DNA from: Candidatus Faecivivens stercorigallinarum | Lineage (GTDB): Bacteria; Bacillota; Clostridia; Oscillospirales; Ruminococcaceae | NCBI GenBank assembly: GCA_018715465.1 | Contig: DVLN01000209.1 | Span: 1-10,833 of the forward strand | Direction of reading: 5' to 3' | Length of the DNA stretch: 10,833 nucleotides | In this document: in pieces, positions 1 to 5,591 of the stretch | How the letters are laid out: the number at the start of each line of letters is the position of its first letter | How positions within the stretch are numbered: position 1 is the stretch's first letter | Notes under the pieces: generated by a model | The model's database searches: none | Told to the model about the DNA's origin: nothing | The model's input: only the letters and a program-made list of their open reading frames with translations | Translations under genes and position numbers: made by a program

Positions 1-966
1 ATATTCTTTGCCCTGCGCAAATGCCACAAGACTCTCTATCCCGCATGTCACCATACTATCGACCGCCTCTTTGGTGTAAAATGCCATATGCTGGGTCATA
101 ATCACATTCGGGAACTGCCGCAGATAAGCCATGTCCCGGTTTTTCAGAATATCGGTCCTGCAATCGTGATGATAGATGCCGTCTTCCTTTTCAAAGACAT
201 CCATCGCCACCCCGCCGATTCGCTGGTTCTCAATCGCATGGGTCACCGCCTGAATGTCCATCAGCTCGCCGCGCGCACAGTTGATCAGCATACCGTCCGG
301 CTTCATCAGCGACAGCGTCCGTTCATTGACCAGATAATGGGTGGAATCCAAAAGCGGGGTATGCAGCGAAATCATATCGCAGCGGGTAAAGATCTCATCC
401 ACACCTACATATTCACCCAACTGAGCTGCCTCCGGGTTTTGCCGCACATCACTGCATAGCAGCTTGCAACCAAACCCCGACAGATTTTCCATGACCGCGC
501 AGCCAATCCGTCCGGTGCCAATGATGCCGACCGTCATATCGCGCATTTCTCTGCCCATCAGACCGCCGAGCGAATAGTCGTTGACCTGCTGCCGCCAGAG
601 AGCTGGCTTATACCTGCGAATCAACATCAGCATCAGCATTACAGTATAGTCTGCCACACCATATGGGGAATAGCTGGCGTTGGAAATACGGATCTTCAGT
701 TGCCGCGCCGCTTGGGTGTCAATATGGTTAATCCCGATGCACCGGGAAGAACAGGCGTAAATTCCCATCTCCGCCAGCTTTGTGAGTACCTCCCGGTTAA
801 GCCTGGAATACCCCAGCGTTGACACTCCGTCACACCTCTGAGCATGTGCAATTGTATCCAGATCTAACACCTCACTGGTGAGCACCAGCTCCAACTGATA
901 CTTCTGACGCAGTGTTTCCAGCATCTGTCGTTCGTCATCCCTTACCTCATAAATACAGAATTTCAC
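1..966 (-). CDS. D-lactate dehydrogenase-type D-2-hydroxyacid dehydrogenase (3' end cut off)
   Basis: I translated this minus-strand frame by hand. It is open for 322 codons and leaves the window with no stop, so the C-terminal tip is missing; family members are about 320-335 residues. The start is GTG at 966, with AAAGGAG at 974-980 and a 7-nt spacer. Visible motifs: the NAD-binding GxGxxG (GTGRIG, residues 150-155), an acidic residue D173 at the end of the second Rossmann strand (suggests NADH over NADPH), and the catalytic triad R232 (NCARGEL), E261 (EKEDG) and H293 (TQHMAFYT). ASYSPYGVADYT (97-108) and the long tail before the His are typical of D-LDH and VanH proteins. The usual Pro before the catalytic His is Gln here. 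The enzyme would reduce a 2-keto acid such as pyruvate to the D-2-hydroxy acid in the cytoplasm. It follows the OCD-family gene on the same strand, but a terminator intervenes. A VanH role cannot be excluded because the next gene is outside the window. Confidence 0.88.
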   Translation of the reverse strand, partial: MKFCIYEVRDDERQMLETLRQKYQLELVLTSEVLDLDTIAHAQRCDGVSTLGYSRLNREVLTKLAEMGIYACSSRCIGINHIDTQAARQLKIRISNASYSPYGVADYTVMLMLMLIRRYKPALWRQQVNDYSLGGLMGREMRDMTVGIIGTGRIGCAVMENLSGFGCKLLCSDVRQNPEAAQLGEYVGVDEIFTRCDMISLHTPLLDSTHYLVNERTLSLMKPDGMLINCARGELMDIQAVTHAIENQRIGGVAMDVFEKEDGIYHHDCRTDILKNRDMAYLRQFPNVIMTQHMAFYTKEAVDSMVTCGIESLVAFAQGKEY

Positions 967-1021
967 CCTACTGCTCCTTTCTTGATTGCTCTGTTGCTTT
1001 TTTGTTTTTATCCTTTAGCGT

Positions 1022-1053
1022 ATAAAAGAAAAAGCGGCGGGAAAACCCGCCGC
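1022..1053 (-). terminator. Rho-independent terminator after the OCD-family gene
   Basis: On the minus strand there is a perfect 8-bp GC stem (GCGGCGGG, loop TTTT, CCCGCCGC; arms 1046-1053 and 1034-1041) followed directly by TTTTTCTTTTATA (about 1021-1033). It lies 92 nt past the stop of the OCD-family gene and 56 nt before the start of the D-hydroxyacid dehydrogenase. It should end or attenuate transcription between the two. I see no convincing -35/-10 pair after it, so the downstream gene may rely on read-through or on a weak promoter. Confidence 0.85.
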
Positions 1054-1144
1054 AAATTTCACCCTTTTAAACTGGCTGGACATCTGCCCCGGCCAGATAA
1101 TTTTTCCCAGAAACAGGACAAGATATCCACCCACCTTTCTATTT

Positions 1145-2089
1145 TTACTCTCCGCAGACAAGATACCGGCCGCAGATTACATCCTCGACCGCCAGTCCAA
1201 GCGCATCAAACAAGGTAATATCCTCATCCGAGGTACGTCCCTCTGCCCTGCCGGTCAGCAATCCGCCAATCGAGCCTTTGATATGCTCCCGGGTGATCAG
1301 TCCTTCCGACAGCGGGACCAGATATTCGCCCGCTTCCTTCTCCATTGCCTCAATCTGGTCGGCATACAGCCGGGAAGCTGCAACCAGTTCAGAAGTCACT
1401 TCGCGGGTCACCGGCGTAAAAGTGCCGACCGCATTAATATGCGCACCCTTTTTGACCCACTCCAGTTTCAGATACGGGTCTTTGGAAGGGGTCAGTGTGC
1501 AGATGATGTCGGCATCCCGCACTGCTGATTCAACATCGGAAGCAACCTGCACCGGGATATGATATTTTTCCTCCGATTCCTCCGCAAATTTCTGTGCAGC
1601 CTCGGGACGGATGTCATAAACCGAAACCTGCTGTAAACCTGGACGGACGATCAGCATGGCGGCCAGATGGCTTCTTGCCTGTGCACCGGCGCCGATCAGA
1701 GCCAGTTTCTTCGGATTCCTGACAGCCAGCAGATCGGTTGCGACGCCCGATACTGCACCGGTACGAATCTCAGTGATTACACCACAGTCTGCCATTCCAA
1801 CAAAGCTTCCATGCACCGACTCAAAGATCATCACATAGCCCATATGGGACGGATACTCGGTGCCTGCATTGGCATGAAACGCCGTAATAACCTTGGCACC
1901 AAAATAGTTGCCATCTCCCAGATAGGCCGGCATAAATCCAAAGAGGTTGCCATGCGGAAGCTTGTTGACGCTTCTCAGCGGCTGCATCGCGCTCCCGTCT
2001 TCCAAAGCGGACAGGCCTTCCCGCATCAATCTGATACAGGTTGCCATATCCAGCTTTTCCCTGGCCTGTTTTGCTTCCACCACAATCAT
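1145..2089 (-). CDS. Ornithine cyclodeaminase / mu-crystallin family NAD(P)-dependent enzyme
   Basis: This is a 314-residue protein, the normal family length. The start is ATG at 2089 with AAAGGAAGT at 2097-2105. Family marks: GAKVIT with Lys66, EIRTGAVSG with Arg109, the dinucleotide-binding loop LIGAGAQARSH (131-141), HINAVGTFTP (218-227), Asp244 at the position of the catalytic Asp, and the C-terminal TLFDALGLAVEDV (292-304). The family includes ornithine cyclodeaminase, alanine dehydrogenase, Δ1-pyrroline/piperideine-2-carboxylate reductases and the DauB arginine dehydrogenase, so the substrate cannot be read from the fold. The Glu that contacts ornithine in P. putida OCD (two residues before the MP motif, from memory) is Gly51 here, which argues against true ornithine cyclodeamination. 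It is divergent from a YheO/DauR-like regulator, its likely controller. It is cytoplasmic, with no signal peptide or membrane segment. Confidence 0.87.
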   Translation of the reverse strand: MIVVEAKQAREKLDMATCIRLMREGLSALEDGSAMQPLRSVNKLPHGNLFGFMPAYLGDGNYFGAKVITAFHANAGTEYPSHMGYVMIFESVHGSFVGMADCGVITEIRTGAVSGVATDLLAVRNPKKLALIGAGAQARSHLAAMLIVRPGLQQVSVYDIRPEAAQKFAEESEEKYHIPVQVASDVESAVRDADIICTLTPSKDPYLKLEWVKKGAHINAVGTFTPVTREVTSELVAASRLYADQIEAMEKEAGEYLVPLSEGLITREHIKGSIGGLLTGRAEGRTSDEDITLFDALGLAVEDVICGRYLVCGE

Positions 2090-2120
2090 GATTCCGACTT
2101 CCTTTCAACAGGTGACTGTC

Positions 2121-2140
2121 CTGTCCAGTAAACTGGACAG
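2121..2140. promoter_or_regulatory. Inverted repeat, candidate operator in the divergent promoter region
   Basis: The 9-bp arms CTGTCCAGT and ACTGGACAG are perfect inverted repeats separated by AA. Given the leftward -10 at 2152-2157, transcription should start near 2145, which places the repeat about +5 to +25 in the OCD-family transcript, a classic repressor position. A looser repeat (CTGTT 2144-2148 / AACAG 2157-2161) overlaps the -10. There is no T-run after it, and the DNA loop is only 2 nt, so an operator is more likely than a terminator. The natural candidate to bind is the adjacent YheO/DauR-like regulator; this is inference. Confidence 0.6.
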
Positions 2141-2151
2141 CTACTGTTTTC

Positions 2152-2180
2152 AGTATAACAGCGCCGTTACAAGATGTCAA
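2152..2180 (-). promoter_or_regulatory. Sigma-A promoter for the OCD-family gene
   Basis: Reading leftward, TTGACA (2175-2180) is followed by a 17-nt spacer and TATACT (2152-2157). The -35 is a perfect consensus match, the -10 matches 5 of 6, and the spacing is ideal. The predicted start near 2145 leaves a leader of about 55 nt before the ATG at 2089. Confidence 0.8.
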
Positions 2181-2248
2181 ATATTCCGGCTGATTTTTTA
2201 CACATTGTCACATTTGTACCGAAGTGGCAGACAAATTTCACCGTTTGG

Positions 2249-2277
2249 TTGAAAAATACCCTTTTCGGCGGTATAAT
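2249..2277 (+). promoter_or_regulatory. Sigma-A promoter for the regulator and downstream operon
   Basis: TTGAAA (2249-2254), a 17-nt spacer and TATAAT (2272-2277) are near-consensus. The expected start is about 2284, roughly 60 nt ahead of the regulator. I see no other promoter this good between here and the ispH–S1 gene, and no terminator in the gaps, so it may drive regulator–tmcAL–cmk–plsC–ispH-S1. Confidence 0.8.
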
Positions 2278-2342
2278 ATCTTCAGGACTTTACTACAACC
2301 GGCTGCTCTGCTTCCCTTTCCCGGACAGAGCTGGCAAAAGGG

Positions 2343-2981
2343 ATGATCGACAGGATGGAGAAACAGGCAATGCTGCAGCTGCTCACCAGTCTGGCCGAAG
2401 GAATCGCCAGGACTTTTGGCCGCAGCTGTGAAACCCTGATACAGGATTTGGACAGCCAGAATCATCCGATTCTAGCCATATTTAACGGCCATGTCACCGG
2501 CCGAAGCATTGGTTCAACCGAGGATGTCTTCGGCAGCAGCCAGAATGCGATCGACCCCCGGCTGCTGCAGCAGGACTGGGTCAATATGATGGTGGTTCGG
2601 GGGGAACAGAAGATCAAAAGCTCAACCATGATTATCCACGGAGACGGATACTGTCTGGGACTGGGCATCAATCTGGATGTTACCCAATCGTCTGCCTATG
2701 CCGAATATCTTGCCGAACAGCTGCGGATTGACAACTATCTGGAAACAGCTTTTGATTCCGCCAAACAGGGCCGGCTGGAAGAGATTTTCAACAGCTGCAT
2801 CCATACCCTCGGAATTCCAGCTGACCAGATGAAAAAATCTGACCGTATTGCGCTGATCCAGCTGTTGCAGCGGGAACACGCGTTTGATTACCAGAGAGCG
2901 GTTCCCTTTGTCTCGGAAAAACTGGGTGTTTCCCGCTATACGATTTATAACTATCTGAAACAGGAGCAGACGGAGGACTGA
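2343..2981 (+). CDS. YheO/DauR-like PAS–HTH transcriptional regulator
   Basis: This protein of about 212 residues has the two-part YheO/DauR build. An N-terminal YheO-type PAS-like sensor spans about residues 7-120 (HVTGRSIGS at 50-58, IKSSTMIIHGDGYCLGLGIN at 91-110). A C-terminal helix-turn-helix spans about 145-206 (SEKLGVSRYTIYNYLK at 191-206, the recognition region). In Pseudomonas aeruginosa the relative DauR represses a D-arginine catabolic operon that includes an OCD-family enzyme. Here the regulator is divergent from an OCD-family gene, so local control by an amino-acid-like ligand is a reasonable inference. The start is uncertain: AAAAGGG (2336-2342) touches the ATG at 2343, so the in-frame ATG at 2355, 12 nt from that site, may be the true start. 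The PAS domain is unaffected. The stop is 28 bp from tmcAL, suggesting co-transcription. Confidence 0.85.
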   Translation: MIDRMEKQAMLQLLTSLAEGIARTFGRSCETLIQDLDSQNHPILAIFNGHVTGRSIGSTEDVFGSSQNAIDPRLLQQDWVNMMVVRGEQKIKSSTMIIHGDGYCLGLGINLDVTQSSAYAEYLAEQLRIDNYLETAFDSAKQGRLEEIFNSCIHTLGIPADQMKKSDRIALIQLLQREHAFDYQRAVPFVSEKLGVSRYTIYNYLKQEQTED

Positions 2982-3009
2982 ATGACCGGCTGCCGTAAGG
3001 AGGAAAGCT

Positions 3010-4215
3010 ATGTCTGCCGCCGGAATCGTCGCGGAATACAATCCACTGCATACCGGACATTTTTATCATATCACTCAGACACGCAACCAGGCCGACGGGC
3101 TGGTTATCGTCATGAGCGGCAACGCGGTCCAGAGAGGCGGACCTGCTTTTTTTTCCAAATGGGATCGGGCGCGGGCGGCTGTCCTGTGCGGTGCCGACCT
3201 GGTACTGGAGCTTCCGGCAGTTTGGGCCTGTGCGCCGGCTGAACGATTTGCAGCAGGTGCAGTGGAAATCCTGGCTGGGTGCGGATGCGTCAGCATGATT
3301 TCCTGCGGCAGCGAATCGGGAGACTCACAACAGCTCAGACAGGCTGCTGATGCTATCCGAGAGGCGGAAACCTCTCCATTGGTTGCCAGACTGCTGAAAA
3401 CCGGCATCACCTACGCCGCGGCGCGCGAAGAGGCAGTCCGCCAGCTGTGCGGCGGGCAGACAGCCGACCTTCTCCGCAGTCCGAACAATATCCTTGCAAT
3501 CGAATATCTGAAGGCAAACGCGGTGCTCAACCATCCGATGGACTTTTTCACCGTCCGGCGGCAGGGAGCGGCACACGACAGTGATCAGGCCAGCGGTCAG
3601 ACCGCCAGCGCTTCGATGCTGCGCAGTCTGTATGCAGCGGAAGAAGGCGCTTTAGCCGGAGAATACATCCCGCCGGCAGCGCTGGAGATCTTTACCCGCG
3701 CTTTGCAGCGGGGGGAAGGTAATACCGATCCTGCGCGGATAGAACGTGCCATTCTTTACCGGCTGAAAACCGCATCGGCAGATGAGCTGAAAATTCTACC
3801 GGATATCTCGGAAGGGCTGGAAAACCGTTTTCTGGCTGCGGCCAGGACTGCACGTTCATTGCCGGAGCTGCTTGATACCGTTAAAACCAAGCGATACACA
3901 CTCTCCCGGCTGCGGCGGATTATCTGGAACCTGATGCTCGGCAATACCCGTTCGCTGACCCTCTCCTCCCCGCCTTACCTGCGGGTGCTGGACTTCAACC
4001 AGACGCGGGGACGGGAACTTTTACGCCAGATTAAGAAAAATGGGGCCTTGCCGGTCTTTCATTCAATGGCTGATCTGGAAAAGACTTTTCCTGTCCATGC
4101 AGAAGTAGAAAAAAGGGCGACTATGCTTTTTAATCTCTGCTGTCCTGAAGTCGCGGAAGTTACCGAGTATCCAAAAATTGTTCCTTACTCCCCCGACAGC
4201 GCACCTACCAGATAA
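3010..4215 (+). CDS. tmcAL: tRNA(Met) cytidine acetate ligase (TmcAL, YlbM family)
   Basis: TmcAL uses acetate and ATP to make N4-acetylcytidine at the wobble base of elongator tRNA-Met, through an acetyl-adenylate. The 401 residues are close to the Bacillus protein. Nucleotidyltransferase-fold marks are GIVAEYNPLHTGH (5-17, with the HxGH ATP-binding motif), SGNAVQRGGPA (36-46; the usual Phe in GNFVQRG is Ala), SCGSESGD (98-105), SPNNILAIEYLKA (157-169) and the R..(G)..H..ASxxxR-like stretch ending TASASMLRSL (198-207). RGRELLRQIKKNG near residues 333-346 is the typical C-terminal region. The start is well supported by AAGGAGG at about 2997-3003. Because it consumes acetate, it makes a functional echo of ackA downstream, although the two are in separate transcription units. 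Confidence 0.93.
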   Translation: MSAAGIVAEYNPLHTGHFYHITQTRNQADGLVIVMSGNAVQRGGPAFFSKWDRARAAVLCGADLVLELPAVWACAPAERFAAGAVEILAGCGCVSMISCGSESGDSQQLRQAADAIREAETSPLVARLLKTGITYAAAREEAVRQLCGGQTADLLRSPNNILAIEYLKANAVLNHPMDFFTVRRQGAAHDSDQASGQTASASMLRSLYAAEEGALAGEYIPPAALEIFTRALQRGEGNTDPARIERAILYRLKTASADELKILPDISEGLENRFLAAARTARSLPELLDTVKTKRYTLSRLRRIIWNLMLGNTRSLTLSSPPYLRVLDFNQTRGRELLRQIKKNGALPVFHSMADLEKTFPVHAEVEKRATMLFNLCCPEVAEVTEYPKIVPYSPDSAPTR

Positions 4216-4268
4216 AAAACGGGATATCTCCCTGTATATAAAAAATCAAACAGAAAGGATTTTTTGAC

Positions 4269-4955
4269 ATGATTTCAATTGCGATCGACGGCCCTTCCGG
4301 GGCAGGAAAAAGCACCATCTCCCGTACTGTTGCCGGAAAGCTGGGGTATCTGTATGTCGACACCGGCGCACTTTACCGGACGATCGGACTGTATGTCCTC
4401 CGCAACGGTTCCGACCCTAAAAATGAACAGCAGGTGCAGACGCTTCTGCCCCAATTGCAGGTAAACATGGGCTATCAGGATGGTATCCAGCAGATGTTTT
4501 TGCAGGGCGAAAATGTGACGGATCAGATTCGTACACCCGAAGTTTCAATGGCAGCGTCCGGCGTTTCGGCCCACAGCTGTGTACGGGCGTACCTCCTGGA
4601 CTTACAGCGCCGTCTTGCGCGGGAAAATAATGTGATCATGGATGGACGGGATATCGGTACGGTCGTCCTGCCCAACGCGGATGTCAAGATCTTTCTGACC
4701 GCCTCATCGGCTGTCCGGGCAAGACGGCGATTTAATGAACTGATTGCCAAGGGCGAAGATATAACCTATGAAAAAGTGCTCGATGATGTTGAAAAGCGGG
4801 ACTATGCCGACAGCCACCGCGCAATCTCTCCTCTCAAACAGGCTGAGGACGCAATCGTCGCTGACACCTCAGAGCTGAACTTTGAAGAATCGGTTGCACT
4901 GATTCAGAAGATCATCGCCCAACACTTCGAAAAAAAAGCTGACCAGAACCCCTGA
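4269..4955 (+). CDS. cmk: Cytidylate kinase
   Basis: It phosphorylates CMP and dCMP with ATP, feeding pyrimidine nucleotide pools for RNA, DNA and CDP-lipid synthesis. The 228 residues match bacterial Cmk. The P-loop GPSGAGKST is at 8-16, DTGALYR at 31-37 (CMP site), MDGRDIGTVVLPNADVK at 124-140 (CMP/Asp-binding strand), the LID region ARRRFNEL at 151-158, and RDYADSHRAISPLKQAEDA at 177-195. The start is ATG at 4269 with AAAGGA at 4254-4259 and a 9-nt spacer. The 53-bp gap after tmcAL holds no terminator. Cmk next to plsC and ispH is common in Clostridia. Confidence 0.97.
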   Translation: MISIAIDGPSGAGKSTISRTVAGKLGYLYVDTGALYRTIGLYVLRNGSDPKNEQQVQTLLPQLQVNMGYQDGIQQMFLQGENVTDQIRTPEVSMAASGVSAHSCVRAYLLDLQRRLARENNVIMDGRDIGTVVLPNADVKIFLTASSAVRARRRFNELIAKGEDITYEKVLDDVEKRDYADSHRAISPLKQAEDAIVADTSELNFEESVALIQKIIAQHFEKKADQNP

Positions 4956-4991
4956 CTCCTGCCCCAACGTGTTTTAAAGAAGGTATCCGAT

Positions 4992-5591
4992 ATGATTTTT
5001 TATAAAATAGCCCGCGCCGCCACCTTTCTTGTCTCCAAAATTCTGTATAAAGTCCGGTATGAAGGACTGGAGAATGTTCCCAACGACCGCGGTTTTGTCC
5101 TCTGTTCCAACCATATTTCCACATTTGACCCGATCCTGATCGCGGTCAGGCTGAAACCTCAGTGCTTTTTCATGGCAAAAGAGGAATTATTCGAAAACAA
5201 ACTGCTTGCTCCGATCATTCGCGGTCTGGGCGCTTTTCCGGTTACCAGGGGCAAAGGAGATACCGCCGCAATCGAAAAGGCAGTGGATTATGTCAAAAAT
5301 GGTAAGGTGGTCGCGATCTTCCCCGAAGGTCACCGCAGTGAAGACGGAAAACTGCAAAAACTTAAATCCGGCGCAGTCGTCATCGCGGCAGAAACCGGGA
5401 TGGGATTGCAGCCTTGCGTCATTAAAAAGGGACCGCAAAAACGGCTGCGGACCCCTGTCGTCATCCGTTACGGCAAATTTATCACCCACGAACAGCTGGG
5501 ACTTACCGGAAAAGTGCCCTCTCAGATCAGAGCTGCAAACCGGCTGCTGACCAATTCAATGGAAAATATGTTGGAGGATATCCATGTCTGA
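4992..5591 (+). CDS. plsC: 1-acyl-sn-glycerol-3-phosphate acyltransferase (PlsC family)
   Basis: It acylates lysophosphatidic acid at sn-2 to give phosphatidic acid, the precursor of membrane phospholipids, at the inner face of the membrane. The protein is 199 residues, short but normal for clostridial PlsC. Motif I NHISTFD (40-46, with catalytic His41 and Asp46), motif II FPVTRGKGD (82-90), motif III IFPEGHRSEDG (109-119) and motif IV around QPCVIK (140-145) are all present in order. The N-terminal 20 residues (FYKIARAATFLVSKILY) are amphipathic or hydrophobic and could anchor it peripherally. A GAAGG ribosome site lies just before the ATG at 4992. Its 3' end overlaps ispH by 8 bp, which points to translational coupling. 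Confidence 0.94.
   Translation: MIFYKIARAATFLVSKILYKVRYEGLENVPNDRGFVLCSNHISTFDPILIAVRLKPQCFFMAKEELFENKLLAPIIRGLGAFPVTRGKGDTAAIEKAVDYVKNGKVVAIFPEGHRSEDGKLQKLKSGAVVIAAETGMGLQPCVIKKGPQKRLRTPVVIRYGKFITHEQLGLTGKVPSQIRAANRLLTNSMENMLEDIHV

Noticed and set aside
88..459. 123-codon plus-strand open frame at the left end
   Set aside because: It lies opposite the D-hydroxyacid dehydrogenase, whose catalytic residues are all present on the minus strand.
1..966. Vancomycin-resistance vanH assignment
   Set aside because: Motifs are shared by fermentative D-LDH and VanH. No ligase, dipeptidase or VanRS-type regulator is visible in the window, so only the family is called.
982..1218. Small plus-strand frame of 78 codons between the two minus-strand genes
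   Set aside because: It runs through the terminator hairpin and into the antisense of the OCD-family gene, has a low-quality Arg/Lys-rich sequence and no ribosome site.
4216..4268. Short GGGA-TATC-TCCC palindrome between tmcAL and cmk as a terminator
   Set aside because: The stem is only 4 bp and is followed by A/T-mixed sequence with no T-run.
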